Positions 11,523 to 22,446 of a stretch of 64,000 nucleotides of DNA are shown in pieces. The notes beneath the pieces were generated by a model. That model ran no database searches. It saw nothing but the letters and a program-made list of their open reading frames with translations, and was not told where the DNA came from. Both the position numbers and the translations under genes were made by a program. Position 1 is the first letter of the stretch. Each line of letters starts with the position of its first letter. The stretch is taken from contig JAJFPB010000001.1 in the NCBI GenBank assembly GCA_020881915.1, positions 3,410,001 to 3,474,000 on the forward strand, written 5' to 3'. The stretch is from Paramyrothecium sp. XJ0827 (taxonomy: Eukaryota > Ascomycota > Sordariomycetes > Hypocreales > Stachybotryaceae).

Positions 11523-12639
11523 ATGAGCGATGATTCCTCGCCGAGCTCACCGGCCCGGATCCTGGACCCGTTACTCGCTCGGTCCAACGATGATGACGAT
11601 GCGGTCGCCGATGCGGCTCTAGATGATGACGATGAATCTCCGAATGCGCCGCCCAATGGGAACAATGAAGCCTCGACGCCCTCGCGGCATGGCACACGAG
11701 ACCGCCGGAGAAGGAAGAGGAGTAGGAAAAAGAGGCACCCCGGCCTCGTCAAAAAGCTGTCTTTGGTTTCGCATCTGCTTAAGACGCTAGACATTGTCGT
11801 ATTCGCTGAACTGAGCGCCCTTTACTATATGGAGTTTGTTTCCTTCTTTCCCTGGCATTCGATGGAGACACTGACAGCTTTGATTCGCGCCCAGGTGTTC
11901 AACATTCTGCTTCATCACGCGGGCGATTCCCCAGCTGATGGCTCTTACTCCGAAAGAAGAGGCGTGGCCGTTTCTTTTGTCAGTTGATCGGGTGATCGTT
12001 TTGTGTGTCTTAATACCCAACATTATTTGTATACTTTTGCATTCATTCGGCCCGCTTCCAGAGGGTCCAGACTACCATCGAGGCTACCAGCATGGCGGCA
12101 TTCTTATCGATTTCGTGGGCCAAAAACCACCAACTTGGCGCACGTATTATTTGGCCGCAGACTTGGCGATATTGTTTGTCCAGTGTCTCATGGTGACGAT
12201 CCACACCGAGCGCGAGCGGCTTCGCATCTTCCTGAAGATTTTCCGCCCTCAAGATCCAGACGTAGCCCGTGAGATGACCATGGGCCGTACGCTGCAAGAC
12301 CTCGACGCCGAAGAGCAGGGCGTTTTGCGGGAAGCCGAGCCTGCGCTGGTGGAGGAAACCAACGAGGTTGAGATGCGTCCACTTCGACGTCGATCCACGG
12401 ATCGTGCGAGAGCCGGCGGTCGCGTGGAGGAAGCAGAATCGTCCCGTCGAGGCCAGCAAGCGCATTTGCTGGATGTTCTGAGCTCTGGAAACGGCATCAT
12501 TGGTAACTTCAACATTGTTGAGGCGATGAGGGCGGCAAGGCTGGATTTCGGGTGGCGAGGCACGGCTTACTCGCTTCAGACGCTCGGGTTTGGGGTAGCG
12601 AATTTCAGGTTGCAGGCTCAACGACAAATTGGTCGCTGA
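11523..12639 (+). CDS. DUF1746 membrane protein, Dsc E3 ligase subunit 4-like
   Basis: Exons 11523-11833 and 11895-12639 (351 aa), intron 61 nt. The junction YYMEC...RAIPQLMALTP is conserved in the family as I recall it. An upstream GTG at 11517 is in frame, but ATG at 11523 is the natural start. The N-terminus is acidic then Arg/Lys-rich (RRRKRSRKK), followed by HPGLVKKLSLVSHLLKTLD. Hydrophobic segments lie around residues 95-150 and 205-225, giving a multi-pass protein. The motif HGGILIDFVGQ and the following ERERLR are family marks. The C-terminal half is polar. In fission yeast, Dsc4 is part of the Golgi Dsc ubiquitin ligase that triggers SREBP cleavage; that role here is inferred from DUF1746. 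Its 3' end faces RCL1 with only about 105 bp between the stops. Confidence 0.82.
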
Positions 12640-12744
12640 GCGAGTCTCAGCACGCCATTACTGATAGAAGACGATTCATGGTTACAAGGTCCTAATAACA
12701 ATACGTGGACACGCCGCCTCATGGCACTCATAATTGCATTTGAA

Positions 12745-13962
12745 TTAAGCGACTTTCCTTCCAACGTTGCCAACGCCAGTACCTTTCACAGATATAACAA
12801 TGTCGCCCGTCTCGTCGTCGTCCACATCCCTCAGTCCCCAGCTGCTTGCACCGAATGTTTTCAAATCCCTCGCCAGCCTCACAAGTTCTTCTGTCCCCAG
12901 AATGTCCTTGCCTATCCTTAACCGACCAACATCCTCTGATCCCATTGCCATTAGTGTCAGCGTGGTGCTTGCTGCAGCCTGGCTGACGCAGCCGCCCTTC
13001 GAAATCGTCTCCAATAACTGGTACGCACACCTCTTCCCGATTTCCTCGGGCACGCCGCCACCCTCAGGTGGTACGACCACGTCTGCCGAGTACAGTACGC
13101 CGACTGAGCTTGACTCGGCAACCAGGCTCAGCCCGAAACCGAGGCCTAATCGCTTCTTGCTCCCCACCTTGTCTCCTGTTGGTACCAATGGTGCCTGGTC
13201 GTATTGTGCTGCAATGTGGATGTCGGTGACTAGCTGGTTGAGCACCTCGCGGGCCGAATGGATCATGCGAGCGTTGTTGGACGCAGAAACTCCTGTGGAG
13301 TATGCCACACCGCGGATCTTCTTCACGCGACCTGGATTGCGGTTGAGGTGGAGCGTCTTGGGCAGTCGAACCTGGCTCGCAAATCTGAGTTCCACGCAAC
13401 CTCCACCACCTTGGCCGCGGGGACCAGCACACGATCGTTGTAGGACCCTCAGCTCGATGCGCGCGGGTGGGATACCAAAGAGGTTGAACAAGGGCAGGAC
13501 AGCGGTTCGGAAAGTATCAACAGAGACGTCGCCGGTCTCCGTAGACGAGGTAATCACTCCGGATCCCGTGAAACGAACGTTCATGTGTGCTTTCGAAAAA
13601 GGTGCCAGCAGACACAAGGGGAAAAGGAAGTATGTGATGCCTCTCGTGCAGTTGTAGGGAAGGTTGTGCTCGATGACATCGCCCTCGGCGGCGCCTAGGC
13701 CGGCAATGGAGCCGGTGATCAGACCCGGGTGGTATGTGATGGTCGTACCCGTATACGAGATTTGCATCGAGCTGCCGTTCGTAACGGCCTCGAGGAGCCG
13801 GAGGAAGGAGATCTCATGAGGGGCAAGGCCAGGGTTCGTCGGCGACGAGCTTCGGATTTTTGAAATGTGGACTGGTCGGCCGGTCAATGTGGAGAGAACG
13901 AGCCTCTGCGCAAACGCCCGGTGGCCGGTGAACCGGAGGAATTCTGGCGAAGGGTTGGACAT
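12745..13962 (-). CDS. RCL1: RNA 3'-phosphate cyclase-like protein Rcl1
   Basis: Single exon, 405 aa. The frame runs open 46 codons upstream, but MSNPSPEFLRFTGHRAFAQR matches the usual N-terminus, so ATG at 13962 is chosen. Rcl1 lacks cyclase activity. It is the U3 snoRNP-associated factor that works with Bms1 in pre-18S rRNA processing in the nucleolus. Sequence evidence: RFTGHRAF start, LITGSIAGLG, YFLFPLCLLAPF, GRVKKIRGVAYSTGVS and the C-terminal LVRLARDLKTFG. The window also carries PXR1 and RRP46, other rRNA-maturation genes. Divergent from the PPR gene. Confidence 0.93.
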   Translation of the reverse strand: MSNPSPEFLRFTGHRAFAQRLVLSTLTGRPVHISKIRSSSPTNPGLAPHEISFLRLLEAVTNGSSMQISYTGTTITYHPGLITGSIAGLGAAEGDVIEHNLPYNCTRGITYFLFPLCLLAPFSKAHMNVRFTGSGVITSSTETGDVSVDTFRTAVLPLFNLFGIPPARIELRVLQRSCAGPRGQGGGGCVELRFASQVRLPKTLHLNRNPGRVKKIRGVAYSTGVSASNNARMIHSAREVLNQLVTDIHIAAQYDQAPLVPTGDKVGSKKRLGLGFGLSLVAESSSVGVLYSADVVVPPEGGGVPEEIGKRCAYQLLETISKGGCVSQAAASTTLTLMAMGSEDVGRLRIGKDILGTEELVRLARDLKTFGASSWGLRDVDDDETGDIVISVKGTGVGNVGRKVA

Positions 13963-14275
13963 CTTGGGCGGAGTCCTGGGTATCTCTGATGGGAACCAGA
14001 CCAGGCGAGTCGCAAAGCCGTTCAGCGACGACAAAAAAATTATTGTTTCCGTCGGCCACTGGGGTACGAACTGTGCCTGATAAGGCAGGCGGTGAAACAT
14101 TTTTCGACTATCAATTGCCTGGTGCCGTTATCGATAAGGCTCTGGCGCGTCAGAGCGGATCCCCAAGTCTCTAAAATTCCGTACCTTACCTGAACTTATG
14201 GGCAAATTGAAAAAGTTCCAGAGTCCTGACTGACTGATACGGTGGATTAGATGCTGGTCGCATCACGTTTCAACT
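13963..14275. promoter_or_regulatory. Shared divergent promoter RCL1 / PPR gene
   Basis: 313 bp between start codons, no coding exon. Contains GTACCTTACCTG near 14180. Confidence 0.45.
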
Positions 14276-16774
14276 ATGCCTGCCAGGCAGCTTCTTTTGG
14301 ATTTACGATGTCGAAATGAGTCGATTTGCCGAGCATGTCTGTCCAACATTCGCCCACAACCCAGTCTTTCCACCTCGATATGGACGGCACCCTACAGCTC
14401 CCAGGCGCGCGGTCGCTCGAGGCTGAGGCCGCGCGCCCGGCCAGCCTCAGCTGCTCCTGTCGCGACTCGGTCCCGCGAGCTTGAAATGGCTCAACAAATG
14501 CAGAAGTTCCAGGAGACAAGCTCTTCGCAGCAATCCGGCCCTGGTGACATTTCCGTCCGATTCTTCGAGCAACAAGACGAGCAAAGAGTTCAGCTACGGG
14601 ACGAGCAGGCGTGGGATGAATCCTTTAATGCGCTGGATACTCCAAGCATCAAGACAGGTTTCCTGAAGATGCTGAAGGACAAAATCGGGACCGCGGAGGG
14701 CAGGAGTACCTTTCAGGAAGTCGTTGATCAACTAGACATCGACTGGGACAACATCAAGACGGACGAGGACATTGAGCGAGCGCGCCGCAGAATGGCTGCA
14801 TATACCGCCTCCATCGACCGCGAAATCGAGAAAACGAGCAAAGACCTTCCAAAGGAGATGGTGGAAGAGCTGCAGGCGCACATGGAGGAGTTGACCCACC
14901 AAGACGGGCTAAGGATAAGCAGCGTCCATGTTCCCCAGATCCCCGAGGATCCTTGGACGCCGAATCAGCGGAGGAAGATATCAAGGCTGAACGCCGTGCT
15001 TGCTCGCGTGTGGCGCCAATCGCAACCAAGCCTGGAACTGACGGACAAGACGGTCCTCACCGTCTTCAAGGCGTATCACGCCGCCAGGTTTTCTCTAGCC
15101 CACGGCTGGAGCAATGTCCCTCTCGACGTCTGGGATACGTTGTGGAAGATACTCTCGGCGGATGAGTCCATCAACGCCCACCGGCTTTCGCACATCTCTA
15201 TGCTCGCTCGAGATATGAGCGAGGCCAAGGTCACACTCAACCCCGCACAGCAGCTGCTGACAATCGAGGCTGTCTTTGTCGATGGATGGGAATCGAAAGC
15301 CATTGAGAACTGGAGGCGGAGTATTTCTACCTTGGGCGATGACAAGGCCGAGTCTTTCCAGGACTTCTGGGAGCTTGGCGTGCGCATGTACAGCCGCATG
15401 GGCGACATGGAGCAGGCCAATCGAGCCGTTGGCAGGCTGCTGGGCAGAAACCTGAACCCGCGCATTCTAATGACCATAATCCGAACCTACTCTGAGCAGG
15501 GCACCGAAGAGGCCCACGAAAAGGCTTGGGATTCCTACCGACAGATGCGGGAGCTCCTGGGTCAGAATATGAAGCTCTCCGATTACGACCAGGTCATCTC
15601 GTACTTCTTGACCACCAACCAGACGGAGAATGCCCTGCATGCCTTTGTCGACATGATGAGCGACGGCCAGATCGACCTGAAGAGGCAGAAGCACATGCCT
15701 TCCGTCATCGCCAACAAGTTCTTCCTGGGCAAGTGGCTGAAGAGGCTGATCGGCGCCGGCGACCTCAACGGCGCTTTCGAGGTTGTGTCGTTCATGCGCA
15801 AGAAGGGCGTCGAGGCCGCTCCCATTCATCTGAACGGTCTCATCGGCGCGTGGCAGAGGTCCGGAGGCACCAAGGACCTGGCAAAGGCAGACGCGCTCGG
15901 TTGGGAAATGATCGAGTCTCGCATTGCCTTTGTCGAGGCGAGAAAGACGTCGGCAAACGCCACCCCTGCCGACAATAGCAAGGCACCAACACCCCCACGG
16001 GCTAATCTCGAGACGTTCTCGCTTCTCGCAGAGAACTACCGGCTACGAGGCTTGCACGATCGTCAGGAGAAGCTGTGGAACGCCTTCCATGCAGCCGAGA
16101 TTAGCCCAGACGCCTTCATGATGAACCAGCTCTTGGAGTCATACATCCAGGCGGGCCAGTCAAAGCAGGCTCTCGAGCTGTATGACCAGTTCGTCAATAG
16201 CCGCGGGGTCGTGCCAGATCCTCACACCTTCAGCGCGCTCTGGAAGACGCTGGGCATCAACCGACTCCATGTTGTGCCGGATGAGACCCTGGGCCAGCAG
16301 GCGTCGGAAACCCGCGCCCTCTTCGCGGAGACGGTCAGGTTCAGGGGCGTATTCGAGCAGGAGCGAATGGACGGCCAGCTGGCCCGCAAGATCCTGCACA
16401 CGTTCCGGCGGCTGAAGGACAACGCGGGCTTCCTCATCGCCCTCGCGGCCCTGAAGGAGTCGTTCGGGTTCCTGCCGCCGGAGACGCTGGTCCTGGAGAT
16501 GGTCGTCGGCTCCACCAGGCTCAAGTGGGACACGCCCTCGCAGCGCAAGGGCCTCATGTTCGCCAAGCGCGACGTCGACCGCGAGCTGCAGCAGTGGGCT
16601 GGCGGCGACGCGCAGAAGCTCGAGGGCGCGGCGCGCGGCGAGGCGCTGTACGAGTATCTGCAGAAGAAGTTCTGGCCGTCGGGCATCGCTCAAGAGGACG
16701 TGGATAGAGTCCTGGGCGACGCGGCGCGCCAGATGGGAGTGTACGACTTGTTGCACCTCGAGGAGCTGGATTAA
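14276..16774 (+). CDS. Pentatricopeptide-repeat protein, probably mitochondrial
   Basis: Intronless, 832 aa. The first 65 residues are rich in Arg, Ser and Ala with almost no acids (RPRARPASAAPVATRSRE), as in mitochondrial presequences. Degenerate PPR helices are visible from about residue 440 on: ENALHAFVDMM, LNGAFEVVSFMRKKGVEA, LETFSLLAENYRLRGLHDR, and the best unit ALELYDQFVNSRGVVPDPHT near residue 635. The region from about residue 90 to 210 is charged and possibly coiled. Such proteins bind organelle RNA and control translation or stability of specific mRNAs (Cya5/Pet309 types). I cannot tell which one this is. GC content rises towards the 3' end (16.3-16.7 kb). The 3' end faces TAF3. 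Confidence 0.75.
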   Translation: MPARQLLLDLRCRNESICRACLSNIRPQPSLSTSIWTAPYSSQARGRSRLRPRARPASAAPVATRSRELEMAQQMQKFQETSSSQQSGPGDISVRFFEQQDEQRVQLRDEQAWDESFNALDTPSIKTGFLKMLKDKIGTAEGRSTFQEVVDQLDIDWDNIKTDEDIERARRRMAAYTASIDREIEKTSKDLPKEMVEELQAHMEELTHQDGLRISSVHVPQIPEDPWTPNQRRKISRLNAVLARVWRQSQPSLELTDKTVLTVFKAYHAARFSLAHGWSNVPLDVWDTLWKILSADESINAHRLSHISMLARDMSEAKVTLNPAQQLLTIEAVFVDGWESKAIENWRRSISTLGDDKAESFQDFWELGVRMYSRMGDMEQANRAVGRLLGRNLNPRILMTIIRTYSEQGTEEAHEKAWDSYRQMRELLGQNMKLSDYDQVISYFLTTNQTENALHAFVDMMSDGQIDLKRQKHMPSVIANKFFLGKWLKRLIGAGDLNGAFEVVSFMRKKGVEAAPIHLNGLIGAWQRSGGTKDLAKADALGWEMIESRIAFVEARKTSANATPADNSKAPTPPRANLETFSLLAENYRLRGLHDRQEKLWNAFHAAEISPDAFMMNQLLESYIQAGQSKQALELYDQFVNSRGVVPDPHTFSALWKTLGINRLHVVPDETLGQQASETRALFAETVRFRGVFEQERMDGQLARKILHTFRRLKDNAGFLIALAALKESFGFLPPETLVLEMVVGSTRLKWDTPSQRKGLMFAKRDVDRELQQWAGGDAQKLEGAARGEALYEYLQKKFWPSGIAQEDVDRVLGDAARQMGVYDLLHLEELD

Positions 16775-17207
16775 AGGCCTCCTCCCCCGGTAGGAAGGCC
16801 GGGCGAGGCTGGTGCATGTAACAATAATACATTTATGCGTGGGCATATATAGAAACTTGATCACATGAATCTGATCAGAGCTGTACCATCACCATAGCGA
16901 ATATACCATTCCCTACAAAGCTGTCTCCAAAAGCCTCCTATTTCGTGCTTTGCAGGGCTCCTACGCACGATACATCATTTTGACGAGTCTCTGCACGAGA
17001 GATGAAATGAAAGAGAAAATCCTTATTTTATCGCAGGGGAGGGGTATCGAGCCCATTAGCTTTTCCAGTCCCGGATCCCCCAGCAGAACCCAACTCCGGC
17101 GCTATGCATGAACAAAGAAGAAGAACAAAATACGATGAATCCACGCAGAACCCTCCTCGACAAGAGCGAGGCGGCCAATCACCCGGCCCGTCTTTCACGG
17201 CTGATGC
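16775..17207. other. Convergent 3' flanks of PPR gene and TAF3
   Basis: 433 bp between two stop codons; no coding exon recognised. Confidence 0.5.
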
Positions 17208-17942
17208 TCATGCCAGGTCCATCTTGTCGTCGCTATCATCCTCGCTGTCTGAGTTTTCGTCTATGGGGGGTAGGGGCGCGTCAGAGAGGGGAGAGTCAGC
17301 GTCGCTGAGCACGCCGTTCTGGTGCGCTGGCGGGCTGGTCCTCTTCAAGATCCACTCGTCTATGCTCGTCTCGGGTCCGCCCTCGACGAAGATCTCGCCG
17401 ACTTCATTGCCCTTTCCCAAGAGGGTCCCGTGGTACTTTGAATCGTCACCGGTCTTGCTGTGCTTCTTCTTCAGGGCTGTTCAATTGTCCGTATGTTAGT
17501 CTTGGGTTCGTCTTTTCCCTCGCAGGGAGGCAAAGGGCCGCATACCGTTCAAGTAGTCCGTAGCGTCAGACTCGCCATCGCCGTTACCAAACTCCATCAT
17601 CTCCTTCATGCGCTGGCCTGAGAAAAACTGTATGAACTCGTCGACGCCGCGTAGGTCCTCCTCGCCCTTGAACTCCTCGACCACGGCCGCGGTCTGGGGC
17701 AGGAGGGCGCCGACGTCCTGCAGTGCGAGGCGCACGTCGACAATGTCGAAGTCCGCACTGTCGCCGTTGTTATGGGTCGCGTGGCTGGCGGTGCGCTCGC
17801 ACAGCAGGGAGAGGTAGCGGGCGGCCAGGTCGGTGAGGGAGTCGAGCACAACGGGGCGCGTCGAATGGTAGCCCGTGGCTCGGAGGATCTGGAGGATGGA
17901 GGGCCGCAGGAGCGCGTGAAATAGGGAGGGCGGCGTGGTCAT
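17208..17942 (-). CDS. TAF3: TFIID subunit TAF3-like histone-fold protein
   Basis: Exons 17546-17942 and 17208-17476 (221 aa), intron 69 nt (gtatgc...acag). The frame extends 48 codons upstream of the chosen ATG, but MTTPPSLFHALLRP is the usual N-terminus. Residues 5-75 form a Bromo_TP histone fold (ALLRPSILQILRATGYHSTR ... LTDLAARYLSLL), followed by DVRLALQDVGAL and an EEFIQFF-like segment (DEFIQFFSGQ). The rest is acidic and Ser-rich, ending SDSEDDSDDKMDLA. Fungal TAF3 pairs with TAF10 through the histone fold in TFIID. The PHD finger of animal TAF3 is absent, as is normal in fungi. A related Bromo_TP protein cannot be fully excluded. Confidence 0.82.
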
Positions 17943-18625
17943 GGTTGTAGCAGGGCAGCTAGCGAGCTGATGGTGGTGCTGCTGCTTGCTTGGAAGAGCT
18001 TCGGGGGTGCTGCTCGTGCCAACGGTATCGCGAGTTGGAACGTCATCGGCTGGGTAGGAGAATTTTGGAGTAGCGCATGCTTTCACCAGGCGCCGGCTGC
18101 GCGATCGTATGGACCGTCACGCGAATTGCTGTGAGCGGCGTCGTGAAGCTCCAGCTAGGTCTGGGTGATGGCCGGGGTATGGGAGATCAGAGGTGTGGTG
18201 GGTGCTGGAAAGCAAAACCAGAAAGATATCCGTACTGTGCATATCCAAGCACAGAGCTCGTGTTCGCACGGTGGTCTATCCGTGTTCAATGTCAGTCTGC
18301 GCTCAACAAAGAGCCAAATAGACGATTTTGGGGCCTAAATTCCCTCTAATCTTCAGAACAAGAGCATTACTATCCACTGATTTTTTATTGACAAACAGGC
18401 ATAGGTGCAAAAGATACACGGTCCACCTCAGCCTTGTTAGACACGGCCTCCAAATCGAGGAGTTACCTTACATGCAGAGCATATGAGAAGTACCCAAATA
18501 TCTCAGGAAACCCTTGATTGTCCAGCAAAAGCAGACTTAAGCCGCAATTACATTTAGAACCGGCGGTGACATATTTGCTATCCGAAGACTCCGGAACCTG
18601 TTGACGTGTTTCCTCGTTCCTATGT
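17943..18625. other. TAF3 promoter and 3' flank of the DPP5-like gene
   Basis: No coding exon recognised; the first 150 bases remain open in the TAF3 frame but are taken as leader. Confidence 0.5.
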
Positions 18626-21033
18626 TTACATATACTGAACCATAAGTTTTCCAACAAGTGCCTCCATTTCCGGAGAGCCCTCCTCTGCGATCCCACTGTA
18701 CTTGTTGATCCAAGTCAATACCTCCCGGTGCCAGACAAACGAGTTTCCTGGCTTCAACACCCACTAGATGCAAGTCAGCAGCTGACGTAAAGTTGTCCTC
18801 GTCTCGAACTTACATGGTTCTCGTCTGGGAACATGACAAACTTGCTGGGTATTTCCCGCGCTTGCAGCACGTTGAACATTGCTAAGCCCTCTGAGATAGG
18901 CAGGCGATAGTCGAGTTCGTTGTGTATAACCTAGCGCGGCGAAGTTAGCAGTCTATACCTTGGTCAAGGATACTTCGAGTGAACTCACCAACATCGGAGT
19001 GGCCCAGTTACCCGTGTGTTTTGCGGGGTCCCATTTCTCATATGCGGGCCGATTATCCCACAGTGTACCCTCGAAATCGTGTTCCGGAAAGAAGAGCTCC
19101 TCGGTAGACCATTGGTTGAGGGTCGAGAACACACCATCGTGACACACTAGGCACTTGAAGCGCCTCCCAAGGTCATGCCCCTGGATCCAATCTTCTTCTT
19201 GTCAGTGGCTGGGTTTGCAAGGCAAGGGGTTTTGACTTACTGATCATGTACCCGCCATAAGAAGCACCAAGCGCCACTGCCCGATCCGTGTCGACATAAT
19301 CCAGCTCCTTTTCCACATACTCAAAACACTTGACAAGATCCTCGTATGGCGCTCCTCCCCAATTGCCCTGTATGGCGTCGATGTGCGCTTGGCCATAGCC
19401 TGTGCTACCCGTGGGGTTTGGTGCCACCACTACGTAGCCTTGCTCCGCAAAGATGGCAGGATTCCAGCGCGTGCTCCAGTCATCTGTCCAGGCACTTTGA
19501 GGTCCACCATGAATCAAAAACGCCAGAGGGTACTTCTTCGAAGAGTCAAAGTTGGACGGTTTCATGACCAGCGCATGAACATCATAACCGGCGGCTCCTT
19601 TGTACCAGATGTCCGACAGCTGCGACTCGCTCAGGCCAAAGGATTTACCATTCTTGGACGTTGAGGAGACGTCTGTCGTTTCTTCAGTTTCCGTATCCAA
19701 AATGGTATACAGAGAATTCTCGATTCGTGACCTGGAAGTGAGGAGTAGCTCTGAGCCGTCTCCGAGAAGCTTCACCTCACTCACAGATCCTTTTTCATAG
19801 ATTGCCGTGGGCAGTGATGTGGCTTCAAGAGGCGTCGACGGTAACTTCCACAAAACATTCCTACCATGCTTCTCCGCCGTCACATATAGGGTCTTGTTAT
19901 CATGGCTCCATGTGATCGAGTCTGGCCGCAAATCCCAAGAACCTTCACCATCATCGCTCTCATAAAACTCCTGCACGTTGTTGAGGTCAGAAACGTCCGG
20001 AACCAGTAGTAACCTAGGCTTGTCGGCCTCATACTGCTGAGACCGCATGCGAGCAAAAGCAATTTGGCGACCGTCGTGGGAGAAAGTCGGAACGAGTGAG
20101 TAGCCCTTCAGATGCCCAGTCTTGACGATCTGTATAGCTGCTGGCTTCTCAGTAAAGGAGGGGATCGGCGCATAATAGAGATCGGTCTTTGTGTACCTCG
20201 CCGGGTTCAGGTCAGGGTCCTTAGCGACGAACGCGATTCCCGAGGAGGAGATGTCAAAGTCGCCTACACCACCAAAAGGTGGGACGGGTGAGCTTAACCG
20301 AGTGTGTGCAAGTAGGTTGATGAGTCTCGGCTCTTCCATTGTCCATTTGCCGTGTTTGTCGTCCGGCCTGCTAATCACGCCGTACCAAATGGAGTTCTGC
20401 TTCTCCGACGACCAGGTATCCCAATGGCGGACGAAAAGAGACGTATATATCTTAGCAGATGTGCGAGGCTTGATCTCCAATGGCTGCCAGTACGGTTCTC
20501 CATTGGGAGCTGTTGGTATGGAGCAGCAGAAGGCAAGCTTGTCCGGCGACAGCCTTTTCACCTTGGGGTTGGAGATCAGGCCACCACCTGAGTGGATCGT
20601 GTGTGATCTAGCTGGCGTGTCAGTCCTACCCGGGGGCTCACTTCAAGCTCATCATCTCACGGTGCTTACTTCGCAGAACTCTCCCGTACATTCTGCGCCA
20701 AAAGGTAGGAGAAGTCATGGTCACCAGATTTTATGTAGGCAATCTCGTCATCACTGAGCCAAAAGGGCTCGGAAGCAGATGCGTCGTCTGTAACCAGTTG
20801 TGACGTATGGTCATTGACATTCAACACCCTGATCTGGGACGACTTAATATTGGTTTGGAAGGAAAAGGAGGTAACCTGAATGTTAACATTAGCTCTATAC
20901 CCAACAGCCCCGAGACGAGTAGACAGATGCGAACAGTATAGAGTATGAGGTCTCCCTTGAAGTTTGGGACGCCGGGCGAGCGACGTGGTGCTGACAACAG
21001 CACCTCTGGGGTGAATCGAGATTGAATCGTCAT
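18626..21033 (-). CDS. S9C dipeptidyl-peptidase 5-like serine peptidase, intracellular type
   Basis: Six exons: 20935-21033, 20670-20875, 19241-20607, 18989-19191, 18814-18930 and 18626-18763 (709 aa). Introns are 49-62 nt; the first has a weak donor (gttcgc), but only this join keeps [12 protein letters not shown] in frame. The N-terminal half is a beta-propeller. The C-terminal half is a prolyl-oligopeptidase alpha/beta hydrolase with [11 protein letters not shown], nucleophile Ser in GASYGGYMI, Asp in NELDYRLP and His in DENHW. DPP5/acylaminoacyl peptidases cleave short peptides. There is no signal peptide at [19 protein letters not shown], so unlike the secreted DPP5 of dermatophytes and Aspergillus this one should act inside the cell. 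The catalytic Ser and the Asp/His lie in different exons. Confidence 0.9.
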
Positions 21034-21781
21034 AGTTGAGTTCCTGTAATCTGATGGCGAATAGCGGAAGTGGTATGTGACTATTCTTCACGCCGCGAGG
21101 AGGCTACAGGAATGCCAAGGAGAATGCAAGGGGAGTGCTGGTGGTGGTGAAAGTCAACTGTGAGACGAAGGATCGCGGTCGTAGCGCCCCTCAATCCCCC
21201 GCACACTAAGGCAACTCACAGTTGCTACCTTACCTCAGGTGGTAGCCAACACTTGTCATACCTGCGGTACCTGGATGGCCATCCATTTATTTGCCTTAAA
21301 AGTCATCCATGCAGATTACCTATAATGATGCATTTCAACGCCTGTCGCAGCTATTTTCCACTAGGCTCGACAGGTATCCGATCTATTTGTGATTTCGTAA
21401 GGACAAAGCGGACAATGGCTATGCTCCTCTTCGATTGACCTGATGTCACGAACCCCCTACGGGCAGCGAGTGTTCGTCCACCCATAAATCCAAATCATCA
21501 CACCACGAGACCTTATGAACAACTGGTAAATCATCCATCTCGAAAATGCCCATCCCAACTTGATTTTGGTTAAATCCTTGCAAAGAAATGTCTCGCTCAA
21601 CGCCGACAACCTCTCATCTGGACACTTCGCCCTTCCCTTGAAAACAGTAGGGTATTAAAACAGTACGCCGAACCGGACCCATAAGCCGCCTCTCCAGGTC
21701 AACCTCTAGCCATCGATCCCAATCATCGCTCAATTTATCGATGCGTTCTCTTGAACATGCGTGTTAGAGCCCAGCAGACCA
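21034..21781. other. DPP5-like promoter and EAF6 3' flank
   Basis: No coding exon recognised. Contains GCTACCTTACCTCAGGTGG near 21228, a TACCT motif with a short inverted copy. Confidence 0.5.
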
Positions 21782-22446
21782 TCATTTCCTAGATGCGCCA
21801 AAGTTCGTTCGCTTCTTGTTCGTTTGCGATTCAGCTTCGCTATCCTCGTTGTCCTTCTTTTTCAGCTTGCTCGCGTTCTTTCCCGCTGTTGCAGATGTAG
21901 GCGTCGCATGCGCGGAACCGGTGTCTTTGAAGGAGGTAGACAAAGGTGTCGGCGCGTGGGACCCTGGCGTCGAGCCTCCGGATGCTCCCGACTCCTAGAG
22001 GGGCAGGGTCAGCTCTGAGAACAACGACCGTTGCTAAGCCCAGGCCATGGGCGAATACATACCCCATTGTTCGGACGATACGAGATAGATGATCGTGAGA
22101 AAACGCGATTCTGGTCGGAGGGTCCGGTCTTGCGCCTCTGCGCCGCGGCGCCGGTGGTTCCCTTCATGTAGTTGTCAAACCCAGTGATGATGTTGCCATT
22201 CGGCGTCCCCTCCAAGTACATGGTCTCCTTCGTTGCGATGCTGTCTTCGACTTGGGCCTTTACGATAAGACGGTAAGTGGCTTTGCCTAGAGAGCATGGC
22301 TTACAGCGACAGAAGCAAAAACTCACCAAGCGCCTCTCGAGGAGCCTACGCTTCTCAACCAGTTCCCTAACGCGCGCTTGCGACTTCTTGTACTCGGCCA
22401 TGGTGGGCTGCGCATCGGTGGCGCTGGGTGCTTTGTGATCAGCCAT
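21782..22446 (-). CDS. EAF6: NuA4 histone acetyltransferase subunit Eaf6
   Basis: Exons 22327-22446, 22063-22257 and 21782-21994 (175 aa); introns of 69 and 68 nt, both in phase 0. The N-terminal coiled coil (EYKKSQARVRELVEKRRLLE) leads into the family signature ETMYLEGTPNGNIITGFDNY. The C-terminal part is Ser/Thr/Lys-rich with a basic KLKKKDN segment and KKRTNFGASRK at the end. Eaf6 is a small subunit of NuA4 (and NuA3 in yeast) and helps hold the catalytic module to chromatin readers. Length is typical for filamentous fungi. A track-length ORF reads on through the second intron; the spliced ending is much more basic and family-like. Confidence 0.92.

Noticed and set aside
12767..13657. 296-codon plus-strand ORF
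   Set aside because: Entirely antisense to the RCL1 coding region, with no family resemblance; a shadow of its codon structure.
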